Assembly: GCA_018894105.1 (NCBI GenBank)
Contig: CM032127.1
Coordinates: 35,298,760 to 35,362,759 of the forward strand
Direction: 5' to 3'
Length of the DNA stretch: 64,000 nucleotides
From: Jacaranda mimosifolia
Lineage: Eukaryota; Streptophyta; Magnoliopsida; Lamiales; Bignoniaceae
Shown here: positions 24,516 to 35,364 of the stretch, in pieces
Layout: each line of letters begins with the position of its first letter
Numbering within the stretch: the first letter of the stretch is position 1
The notes under the pieces: model-generated
What the model was told of the DNA's origin: nothing
The model's input: the letters and a program-made list of their open reading frames with translations, nothing else
The model's database searches: none
Translations under genes and position numbers: made by a program

Positions 24516-24667
24516 AATTCTCATTACTGTTATTCCCCATATTTTTGTGTACTACTTTCTCCCATTTCTCAACTTTTCGACCGTCATTGTTGTTGCCCAA
24601 GAAAAGAAGACTTTCAATTTTGCCCATATTTTTAGAAATTGGATAAGGTATTTCACTTTAGCAAGAA

Positions 24668-24925
24668 GATATTTTATTTTCATGGAGATTTCATGGTTGT
24701 GAGGTTGAAAAAAAAATTCTTAAATTTGTTTGTTTTGCGTGTCATTTTAGTTAATGCAGACTGGTTTTGCTTTTTAGGAACCCTAATTTGATTGTCAATT
24801 ATATTTTATTTTCATAGAAATCTCTTGGTTGTGAGGCTAGAAAAAGAAATTCTTAAATTTGTTTGTTTTTCCTATCATTTTAGTTAATGCATATTGGTTT
24901 TGTTTTTTAGGAACCCTAATTTGAT
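24668..24925 (+). repeat. 133-bp tandem duplication
   Basis: Copy 1 spans tattttattttcatggagattt...ggaaccctaatttgatt (24672-24796). Copy 2 starts at about 24805 and ends near 24925. They share gttgtgagg, aaattcttaaatttgtttg and ttttagttaatgca. Confidence 0.8.
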
Positions 24926-25142
24926 TATAATATATTTAATTTCACCCATTGCAAATTATGATTTCAGTAATTGATTCAGTATTATGTGTAAGTAATTATA
25001 GTACCAAAATGCAAACTTTAAGTACTTTTTAATTGTATTTGCAGTACCTGAACCTTAATTATATATATTGAAAAGTTCACATCTTTTTATTTATACTTAT
25101 TTTAAACTATGAAGTTGCTGATTGTATATTCTATATTTTGTA

Positions 25143-25246
25143 GGATAAAAATGACGAAACCATTGTCCCGATTGAGGTAGGATTTGTAAAGAGCAACAAT
25201 TTTGACTCATACGCACAATTTGCTCTATTCTATGCTGAATGTTGAT
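25143..25246 (+). pseudogene. Possible exon relic of a second MULE-1 gene
   Basis: After a splice-acceptor-like tract (tctatattttgtag) the frame reads DKNDETIVPIEVGF then SNNFDSYAQFALFYAEC before a stop. This local composition looks coding and differs from the flanking AT sequence. It is on the plus strand, opposite to the MULE-1 transposase exon and running inward from the left terminal repeat. That matches the position the Ulp1-like gene should have by analogy with MULE-2. No catalytic motif is visible, and the family is not recognised. Confidence 0.3.
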
Positions 25247-25669
25247 ATTTGGATGGTTATTATTAGGATAATTTAGTATTCAAATTGAGTATTTGGATGA
25301 CGACATGGGATGTTTCTAATTTGTAAAGTAATTTGAATAGTTTGGATGTTCGTTATTTGGATTATATGGATGCTCGTCGTATATACTAAAATTAAGAAAA
25401 AATTTCAAGTGAAAATCGATATGAATATAAATATTGTTACTAAGGTATGTGTTATAAATTGTTGATACATTAATAATTTTCAAGGCATATATAGTATTAT
25501 ATATGCATACCAATACTAATAATTTCTAATGCAAAACTAACAAACTAAATTCGGGCATAAGAAAAAGTAATTATAAAAGCACTTTAAAAACATACTAGAT
25601 TTTAAAAATCACATATAATATATCTACAATCATGTACTAGAATTAAATAAATGGCATTATTTTCTCAGT
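25247..25669. other. AT-rich MULE-1 interior, no feature recognised
   Basis: Contains repeated short words such as tttggatg (25250-25375) but no sustained frame. The 65-codon minus frame at 25316-25513 is low-complexity. Confidence 0.45.
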
Positions 25670-26360
25670 ATATAGTATCATTCTTAATTAATACATTAGA
25701 AATTAAGTTGAATTTAATTATTTAAGTTATTTTTTGATGATCAAACCATTATTTTTTAGTTTTGCAACATATATACTCATGATATATTGTTAGCTTTTTG
25801 ATGGTGATATCAAAATGACACATTTACCACATAGATCAATGCTTTACACTAGTATAAATAAGAAACAAATCATTAGATGTGGGTATTTGTGTTCTCAACC
25901 ATTTGCACATATGTTATCACAATCATTACTTGAATAAAACATGATTTTATTGTATTAGAGGGTCTTCCATGTTATTTCACGTATCGAATTGACATAAATT
26001 CTACCAAAGGAAAAGAAATAAGTACAAAACAAGGCAATTTCAGTACAAAAATGTAAAGATCTAGTAAAAAAATCCCAAAAATTGGTATATATATATATTT
26101 GTCTATTTATAGTATCATTCTTAGTGCATAGAAGATTAAGTTGAATTTAATTAGTTAAGCCATTGCATGATTATCAAATGATGATTTATTAGTACTAGGA
26201 TCGATATAGTCATGAGAGGTTCATTGGCTTTCGATGGTGATATCGGAAGGATACATTTACCACATACGATAATGGTTTACACTAGTATTGATGAAAACAC
26301 AAGTGGTTAGATATGGGTATTTGTGTTCCAAATCATTTTCACATATATTATTGCAATCAT
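25670..26360. repeat. About 445-bp tandem repeat units, left part of array
   Basis: One full unit starts near 25670 (gtatcattcttaatta) and the next near 26112 (agtatcattcttagtg). Shared blocks include gatggtgatatc, ggtttacactagta, gatatgggtatttgtgtt and caatttcagtac. The second unit is cut at 26360 by a solo LTR and resumes at 29106. Confidence 0.75.
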
Positions 26361-29105
26361 TGTAACACCATTGAAATTTGGTATTTCAGAAAATAAGAAT
26401 TTAGAAATCTAGATATTAATTAGGTCGAATTATAGAGCTCGAAAAAGATATAAAAAGGACTTAATTGCAAAAATTTTGAAAGTTTTGGTGTCAAAATGGA
26501 ATTTTGGAAGAATTGATTGGACTAACTTGAGAAGTTTTGGGGGTTGCATGGCTATTATTTTGGGTCAAAGGGGGCAATGTTAGGTACTAAGCTTTTGAAG
26601 GGCTGAAATGAAGTTTGAGGAAACTTTGAAGGACCTGACTGAAAATCTAACTTAAGTTTTTTGGGTAAAATCACAATTTCCAAAAGATTGGATTTAAATA
26701 TCTTGGTCAACTCTTTCTTCCCCAATTTTCTCCATTTTTTCTTCCCCATGCACTGATTCTTTCGTTCTTTTTCGGCGAACAACTCTAGCCACCAAAACCA
26801 ATCATATTTGGTACCAAAATGTTCCTCTCTGAATAAGGAACACATCTACACTACTTTCATCCAAAACCCACCGACGTAGTGGCCAAAATTTGAGCTCAAA
26901 AATTTAGGCTCAATGGAGGTTGATGGGTTTCCTGTTCTAGTGACGGAAGCTGAGTTTTGAGTGGTAGCTTTTGTAGCTCTCAGCTAAAAGAGCAAGCCAG
27001 TAGCTTCAGATTTCAAAACGGACCACCGAAGGTGGCGAATTTTAGAGAAAATCGCGTTACATTGTGCAGTGGTGAAGGATGATCAGAGTTGAAATTGGGC
27101 TTCAATTTAACGGAGTTTGGTGAAATTGATCGAGGGGTTTACTTAGCTGAGCTGAAAGGAGCATTTTGGTAGTATTGTTGAGCTTTTCCAGTAACTGTGC
27201 ACAGTGGAGCTCCGACGGCCGGCGGCGGCGGTGGTCCGGTGACTTTGGAGCAGAAGCTTCTGCTCGTCGCGAGGATCATGACGATGGTCTTGGTTTGTGA
27301 ATTCGATGTTCGGTTGATCAGATCGTGGTTATAGAAGTTGGTTGATGCTTATGTACATATATATATGCATGTTGCAGAGGATCATATATAGTTGTTTTAT
27401 ATCTTTAGCCATGCATAGTTTAGCATATCGCACAGTTGGCTCAGATTATGTATTAGTGGATGTTAAGTAAGGATTAATTGAGCTATTTAAGTGATTAATT
27501 TATGATTTTATGAAATTGGAACTTAAGAAATGATAATTGGATAATTTGAGATGTTATGGACTAAGACTCGGTATAAGCATGTGCCAGTATAAGTTTGGTG
27601 AATTTGGATTATATTATATTATTTATGGAAATATTGAGAATTATCGAGTTAATCGGAAGATAAAACCCTAATTTTATGAATTTGGGACCTATTGGCAATA
27701 ATTGGGGTTATTAAGCTAATTGGCCTATTATTGATGATTTGGGATATGATATAAGGTTAATAGTAAGATTGTAATTATTGAAAGTTATCGGGGTTGAGTA
27801 TGGATTTTGATTATAAATACTACTTTTTGGTTAGGTAACGACGAAGTGGGTCCCGTAGGCCAATAGGCGGTGACAATAATTCTAAGACTACGGAGGTGAG
27901 GGTTTGCCAACCTGGCACTCCTTTCAATTATCTGTTATTGGAATAAACTCCTATGTGGGTTTTCTGTTTCTGTACTGTATTCAGATATGCTATTGAAATA
28001 TGTTAATTGTTCAGAATTTGTTTGTTATCTGGCAATTGACTTGTATACCCCAATAAGGGTTATCCTTTTGATTGATTCTATTATTTGTCCGTTCTGGCGC
28101 CCAGAACCTTCTACTGTTATTTGTTATTTGTCCATTCTGGCACCCATAACCTTCTACTATTATTTGTTATCTGTCTGCATTGTTATCAGTTGATCTGATA
28201 TCCGACTATCTGTTATCTGTTACCAATCTGATACGTTGTTCCCAACTATTAAGCTCGGGATGAGCTAATACGTTGTTCCCAGCTGTTAAGCTCAGGACGA
28301 GCCGATATGTTGCTCCTAGCTATAAAGCGGGACGAGCCGTTAAGGGACTGATATGATTGTTTTGATGTGATCTGTTAGATTGATTCGATTGATATGATCT
28401 GTTTATTGATTAATTTTGATTATTTCCTGACTGATTGACTGCTTGATTGATTAATTGATTGCCTGACTGACTGACTGACTGACTATCTGACCGTATTCTG
28501 ATCTGTTCTGCCTGACTGTTGATTTACAGTCTGTTGAGTTGATTCTTCCTTAACTGATTCTTTCTATTATACTTACAATTATCCCTCACAAAGTCCTTTG
28601 GACTTACCCCCGTTTATTTTGATTCTCTCAGATAGGGACTAAGTGAAGGATTTGGACTCAAGGTTGGATATGAGTATATTTTGTGATAGATCAAGTGTTG
28701 AATGTATATATGGCATCATCTGATTGCTAAGTATGGACTTGAGATGTCGTGATATGTCATGTTAATATGGATGACTTATGGAATGTAAATATTTTGTTAT
28801 AGAAGAATGTGAATCTTGGCATTTACTTTGTGGTTTATCGAGTTTGTTAAGTTTAAAATTCCGCTGCTTCTGATAAGTTGAATTGAGATTTTGTGGCATG
28901 TGTTTTGTATATGTGTTGTATGATACAGGATTGTTTAATGTTGAATTTATTGTCTTGTGACAGGTTTGTTTAAGATGAAATCCACTTCTATTTCTGATAA
29001 GTTTGAAAAGTTAATTATGGGCTATTGCTTGTATTTTGGGTTCAGAATTATGGATTGGAATGTTTTGATATCTCAGCTTTGGGTTACCCGGAGTGGGGTG
29101 TCACA
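26361..29105 (+). mobile_element. Solo LTR, Ty3-gypsy chromovirus (Tekay/Del-like)
   Basis: A 2,745-bp block begins TGTAACACC and ends GGGGTGTCACA, the terminal style of large Tekay/Del-type LTRs. It is flanked by a perfect 5-bp duplication, atcat (26356-26360 and 29106-29110), and removing it restores the interrupted 445-bp repeat unit. A TATA-like tataaatac (27815) and the acttacccccgtttattt...tcagatagg segment near its end favour the plus orientation. No PBS or gag-pol lies beside it. Confidence 0.8.
28232..28342 (+). repeat. 37-bp tandem repeat, three copies, inside the solo LTR
   Basis: Units start at 28232, 28269 and 28306 and share ta(c/t)gttg.tcc.a.ct.ttaagc.(g)gga(c/t)gagc. Just upstream, a unit of about 50 bp (gttatttgtcc.ttctggc.ccca.aaccttctact) occurs twice (28080-28165). 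Confidence 0.75.
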
Positions 29106-29731
29106 ATCATTGCTTGAAGAAACATGATTTGATTGTATTAGAGAGTTTTATGTGTTGTTTCACATGTTGAATTCAGGTAAATTTGGTCAAAGAAAAAACA
29201 AGTACAAAATCATGCCAAATAAGTATGGAACAAGGCAAATTCAGCATAAAAAATGTAAAGATCCAATATTAAAATATCAAAATTCAGTATTTTTTTTCTC
29301 TATTTTTAGTATCTTTCTTAGAAAATAAGAGATTAATTTAATTTAATTAGATGAGCTATTGAATTCATTTGGCTCATGCATCAATAATTTATACTAGTAT
29401 AAATGAGACCACAAGTGGTTGGATATGGGTGTTTGTATTCTCAACCATTTCAACAAGTACTATCACAAGTATTTCTTCAACAAACCCTAATTTTGTTGCG
29501 TTAGAGTGCTCATATGTGTTGTTACATGCATCTAATTGAGCCTCATCTTGGCCATTGGAAAACCAAATACAGAAACATGCATAATAGGTACACAACATTA
29601 GCAAATTAAGTACATAAACGCAGTTCTAGAGTACATAAATGCCAATATTGAGTACTTTTTTTTGAATTTTCGATATCACCCTCAGCACATAAGGCATTGA
29701 GTTCAATTCGACCTAATTTGGCCATTGTATG
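29106..29731. repeat. About 445-bp tandem repeat units, middle part of array
   Basis: This completes the unit broken at 26360, adds a shortened unit (from 29316), and begins another at about 29675, which is cut at 29731 (ttggccattgtatg). That unit resumes at 49837 (acatgatcatatgacc). Confidence 0.75.
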
Positions 29732-32381
29732 TGAAGTCGAGTGTAACACTAGGATCCAAAAAATAAAGCACAAAATAGCTAAATTAACTAGGCTATACTC
29801 GAGACCAATGATCTAATCATGCTTTAAATTCAGATTTGGATAAAGGATTACCTTGAATACTCAAAAATCCAAGGAAATGAGGAAGAACACTTCAACACTT
29901 GAAAGTTGTCTTCTAGTAGCGCAACAAGTTCATGACAGCAGTTGCCTATCCAAATCACCTTGGAATTGGTTAAAATTTGGACACAAGATCACCAACATTT
30001 TAATGAAGATCCAGTAAAAGATTCAACTAAAACAACAACTCGAAAGCCACTCCAGAAATACCTCCAAACAGATAGGATTGCAATGAATATCCAAAAACAA
30101 GCAATCCAAGTGTATTGCCTCTAATGTGATAGTCCACACACCAATGCTAAATCCAAATCTTTCCTAGATCAGTTGGAAAATCAAGCAGAGATGAACAAGG
30201 ATGACAGCCGAATTTAGAAGGAGGGAGATATGAAGAAAATGTGAACCCTCAACACATGAGAGACTCACAAAATTGGAGGGAAAAATGGAATCTAACTTTT
30301 AGATCTAGATTTTGCCAACTTAGTTCTCAAGTGGCCGGCCATACTCTATATCTATATATAGATGAAGGGAAGAGGTGATGCTAGTTAGCATCACACCTCC
30401 CGTGAGGTGCCACCTAAGCAAGCATGTTACATTTGAAATCACATTTCACTTGCATTTGAATTTCATTTAAAATCTTCATTTTATCTCATGAAATGTCACC
30501 AAATAAATTCAATTACACTCCAAATGAACTCTTTCATTTTGAATTTTCCTCCAAAATAATTCTTCATATTAATTCAATTAACACCTTAATTTAATTAATT
30601 AGCTTTGAATTAACTCCTTAAGTCAATTATCTTAACTCTTTAAGCTACAAGATGTTAACTTAACTCCTTAAGTTAACTTGACCAATTGATAGTCATGTGG
30701 CACCAATTAAATTAACTCCTTAATTTAATTGGTCTAATTTAGCTCCTTAAATTATTTAAATCAATTTAACAATTAAATTGATCAAGCCAACATGACCAAA
30801 AAAATTGTGTCAACCGTTTCCCTTAAGAATCAATCAAGATGGAATTTCTCTAACTCTTAGAAATTTCCCTTCATCAAGTAGGATTTTCAATTGGCTTTCA
30901 TGTGTGACCCATTAGGTTTTACCATCAATTGGACATAGGCTCCCAACTCTTGTGACTTTTAGAATACCAAACTAGATTCCTCTCATTATTTAAATTAAAC
31001 ACTTTAATTTAATTAATTAATCATTGACTTAACTCTTAAGTCAATTAGCTTAACTCTTTAAGCTAAGAATTGTTAACTTAACTTTAAGTTAACATGACCA
31101 ATTGATGGTCATGTGGCACCATATATTTAACTCCTTAATTATTAATCTAATTCAACTCCTTAAATTAGTTGATCAATTTAACAATTAAATTAATCAAGCC
31201 AAAGTTGACCTCAATTTTTGATCACCCTTAAAATCGATCACCAGGATTGAATTTTCTAACACTTAGAAAAATTTCTCCATCAATTAGGAAATTTAATTGG
31301 GTTTTGTGTGTGACCCAATAGGTTCTACCATTTATTGGACATGAGCTTACAACTCCTTGTAACTTTTGAATATCATATATCCATTTTAGTTTAAACTTTT
31401 TTAAACTAATAACTCAATTCAATTAATCATAATTAATTAGAGAGTACCCTCTCCATGGTTGATGTCCAACCTTAAGCCCACAGAGCTTAACTAATTGACT
31501 GAATGAATATTCTATTAGAGAACCATTCTAGCCCTATGCTTACCATGCAAATACGGTCCTTTCAGCTCCTATCTCCTGAAAGAGGCCTAGGGCCAGATAT
31601 TAGCCGGCTCTTTAATAGCCTCGATACTATGTTTCCATTTCCAATGTTTGATTCCAGTTTATGACCTCATCTTCGAAAAAATCCTTTTCTAAATTGTCAT
31701 ACTGCCTTACGCGGACTCCTTGGAATCGATCATTATAGAATACATAGGAGATGGACTTGTCCTTCACAATGATGAGGAGTCGAATCCCATCTTGGATCTC
31801 ACAAACCTCTATATCTAAGTAGCTCATACCAAACTCGACTCGAAAGACCCTCGCAGTGGTGGAAAAGGAGTCAAAGCGTGACAAGCTAAACACAAGGTTA
31901 CCATGGATTCTCAAGTCAAAGGACTAATTATATGCACTAGCGTACGCTGGAGAACTTGCCATTGTCGACTTGCCACTATGGCTATCTAGTGTATTCTTTG
32001 GGCAGGCTTTTAGTGGACTTATTCTTTAACATGCACATATGTCTCACATGGTTTGCTCATAAAATAGAGAAATATCTAACCCTTAGATATATGCATCGTT
32101 AGTGCAAGTCTATTTGAATCTTAGACACCCTATCTCATAAGATTCTACGACTTGGAAGATTTAAGGTTATGATCGTGTAAGACTTATTTCATAATCGTCA
32201 CCCAGTGCATGACCAAACCCCATAGTCTTGTGTAATCTAAGGGCTTCAACTAAATGCAAGTGAAGTATAATAAGCATAAGATAAAGATGGTCATTTATAA
32301 CGAATATCATTTAATAAAGATTATATCACAAGTGAAATAGTTTACATGCCAATCTAATTAGCTACGAGTACTATTATAACA
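29732..32381 (-). mobile_element. 3' LTR of minus-strand copia element C/E, with internal duplication
   Basis: Reverse LTR from tgaagtcgagtgtaacactagg to ...gtactattataaca, followed by the reversed polypurine tract (atctctaacttgttct) and RNase H. At 2,650 bp it is about 430 bp longer than its relatives because of a duplication (next entry). The left flank gtatg (29727-29731) pairs with acatg (49837-49841). The intact repeat units read gcatg there, so each copy has changed by one transition. Confidence 0.8.
30560..31385 (-). repeat. About 415-bp tandem duplication inside the LTR
   Basis: Two successive copies (about 30560-30972 and 30975-31385) each run from taatttaattaatta through gaccaattgat.gtcatgtggcacca, cttagaaa.tt and gtgtgaccca.taggtt.taccat to ttggacat. 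They are diverged by many substitutions, so the duplication is not recent. Confidence 0.7.
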
Positions 32382-32401
32382 ATCTCTAACTTGTTCTAAA
32401 G

Positions 32402-33139
32402 CTAATTCCCCATAGTCTTGAGGCCCATATTCTCAAGATGTCCTTCAAAGACCTTTTGCGATAGAGGTTTAGTTAGTGGATTTGCTATATTATCTTCTAA
32501 GGTAACCCTCTCCACTTGGATATCACATCTATCAATGATCTCTCGGATCAAATGGTATCGCCTCAAAATGTGCTTTGATCTTTGATGAGATATTAGCTCT
32601 TTAGCTTGCACTACCGCCCTATTGTTGTCACAGAAGACGACTACTGCCTCAGCAATACTAGGCACTACATCCAACTCTTCGATGAAGTTTTTCATCCGAA
32701 CACCTTCTTTTGCAACTTTTAGAGCCACAATATATTCTACCTCTGTAGTTGAATTGACCATGGTATCTTGTTTGGAACTCTTCCAATTCACAACACCACC
32801 ATTGAGGCAAAACATTAATCCAGAAATAGATTTTAGGTCATCTACATCAGATTGGAAACTAGAATTCGAGAATCCCTTGAGTTTCAATTATCTATTGCCA
32901 TATACCAAAATAAATCTCTAGTCCTTCCAAGTACTTAAGGATTGATTTAATGGCCATTCAATGACATTCACTAGGGTCGGATTGAAAGCGGCTCGTAACA
33001 CTTAGAGTGTGTGCAACATCCATCCTTGTACATTGAATGTCATACATTATGTTCCCAGTAGTGGATACATAAAGTATGCAGGACATTCTATGTCTCTGGT
33101 TGTCAGTCTTAGGGGCCATAGACTTGGAGAGATGAAGAC
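32402..33139 (-). pseudogene. RT C-terminus and RNase H of copia element C/E
   Basis: A 161-codon open stretch (32887-32402) is the best-preserved pol segment in the window. It shows SISGLMFCLNGG, SKQDTMVNSTTEVEY, VVFCDNNRAV, SKHILRRYHLIREI and DNIANPLTKPL, which carry the acidic and His positions of copia RNase H. It ends MGN and a stop just before the polypurine tract. Upstream (33139-32958) a frame-shifted RT piece is recognisable by ARTLSVTSRF-type residues (TRMDVAHTLS). Element B is inserted at 33140 after aagac, and the rest of this gag-pol is missing from the window. Confidence 0.9.
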
Positions 33140-35349
33140 TATTGGAATAGTGCCCTGCAAGCCAATTAGATTGGCATGTAAACTGTTTCACTTGTGATGT
33201 AATCTTGATTGAATGATATTCATTATACATGACCATCTTCATCTTATGCTTATACTACTTCACTAGCATTTGGTTAAAACCCTTAGATCACACAAGACTA
33301 CGGGACTTGGTCATGCACTGGGTAGTGATCATGAAACAAGTTTTACACAGTTGTGATCTTAAGAAAGTCTACCAAGTCATAAGATCTTATAAGACGGGGC
33401 ATCTAAGATCCGGATAGACTTACACTAACGATGCATAAATCCAAGAGTTGGATATTGCTCCGTTTCATGAGCAATCCATGTGAGATAATAGTGCATGTTA
33501 GTAGGTGCTTGTTAGAAAACAAGTTCAGTGAAGGCCCGCCAAGAGAATCCACTAGATAGTCGTAGTGGTAAGTCGGTAGTGGCAAGTTGTCTAGCTTATA
33601 CTAGTGCATATTGTTAGTCCTTTGACCTGATGATCCATAGTAACCTTGTGTTTAAGTCCTCCTGCTTTGACTAGGTCTTTTTGGTTGAGGTTGGGCATGA
33701 GCTACTTAGATATGGAGGTTTGTAAGATCCAAGATAGGATCCAAGTCCTTGTCTTTGTGAAGGATGAGTGCATCTCCTATGTATTCTATAATGATCGATT
33801 CTATGAAATCCTTGGACAAGGTAGGATGAAAATTTGGAAAAAGGAGTTTTCCAAAGATGAGGTCATAAAGGGGAATGAACATTGGAATAGAAATATAGTA
33901 TCGAGGCTATTAGGGAGCCAACAAATATCTTACCCTATGCCTTTTTTAGGATATAGGAGACGAAAGGACCAAATTTGCATGGTAAGCGTAGAGCCAGAAT
34001 AGTTCTCCAAAAGCATTCATTTCTGCTAATTAGTTGGGCTCCATGGGCTTGAGGTTGGGCATCGACCATGGAGATTAGGTAATCTTCAATTAGTGAGATT
34101 AATTGAATTGAGACGTTAGTTTAAAGGAATTTAGACTAATGTGAATATATGATATTGTATAAGTCACAAGAGTTTTGAGCCCATATCCAATGAATGGTAG
34201 AACCTAATGGGTCACATGTAAAATCCAATTGAAAATCCTACTTGATGAAGAGAAATTTTCTAAAAGTTAGAAAGATTCTATCTGGGCCGATTTTTAGGGG
34301 TAAAAGGTTAACTCATTTTGGCTTGATCAATTTAATTATTAAATTGATCTAAATAATTTAAGAAGTTAAATTCGACCAATTAAATTAAGGAGTTGATTTA
34401 ATTGGTTCCACATGACTATCAATTGGTCAAGATAACTTAAAGAGTTAAGTTAACAATGACTAGCTTAAAGAGTTAAGTCAAAGGTTAATTAATTAAATTA
34501 AAGTGTTTAATTTAATTAAAATGAAGAATTAATTTTGGAGGGAAAATTCAAATGAAGAGTTCATTTGGAGTGCATTAGAATTTATTTGGATGACATTTCA
34601 TGAGATGAAATGAAAATTCCAAATGAAATTCAAATGCATCATAAATTCACATAGAACTTGCTTGCAAGTTGGCAAGAAAGTTGGTGTCAACCTTGAGGAT
34701 GGTGTGATGCCACCTAAGCATCACAACTTCCATCCACCTATATATAGATATAGAGGGTGGCCGGCCAACACACATGTGAATAAAAGTATTTTAGATCTAA
34801 TTGTTAGATTATTTTGTATGTGTTGCAACATGTGTTGAAACTTCATATTTTTCTTCATTTCCTACCTCCAAAATTCAGCCTCTTCATACCTTTATCTCTT
34901 CCTTGTTTTCCATCTAAGATAGAAGAGATTTGGATTGTCCATTGGTGTGTGGATCATGTCATTAGAGGAAAAACAATTGGATTGCTAGCCTTTTGGAGAT
35001 CCTCTGTTTGGGAAGAAATTTGGAGACATTTTTGGAATGACTTCCAACTTTTTGATTTAGCTGATTTTTCTACTGAAGGTTCATCAAGGTGTTGGTGATC
35101 TCCCATCGAAATTTTAGCCAATTTCAAGGTGTTTTGGTTGGGCAAAAGTTGTCCACAGCTGCTGCGCCAGGGGAGACTACATTGAAGGAGTTCAAATAAG
35201 TCTTCATCTCTTTGGTTGGATTTTACTTTCTAGTTAATTTTCTAACCTAAATCTACTTTAGTAGCATGAATTAGATCCTTGGGGAGGTGTAATCAAGTTT
35301 TATTTCAGTTTAATTGTTTTAATTGGATCCTTGGCTTACACCTTTTTCA
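33140..35349 (+). mobile_element. 5' LTR of copia element B
   Basis: A 2,210-bp LTR from tattggaatagtgccctg (canonical TG mutated to TA) to ...ggcttacacctttttca, followed directly by a primer-binding site. TATA motif at 34739-34744. The left flank is aagac (33135-33139), the presumed target duplicate. The right duplicate is lost. Confidence 0.88.
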
Positions 35350-35351
35350 AG

Positions 35352-35364
35352 TGGTATCAGAGTC
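35352..35364 (+). promoter_or_regulatory. Primer-binding site of element B
   Basis: TGGTATCAGAGTC differs at only its last two bases from TGGTATCAGAGCC, the standard plant complement of initiator tRNA-Met. It lies two bases after the LTR end. Confidence 0.85.
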
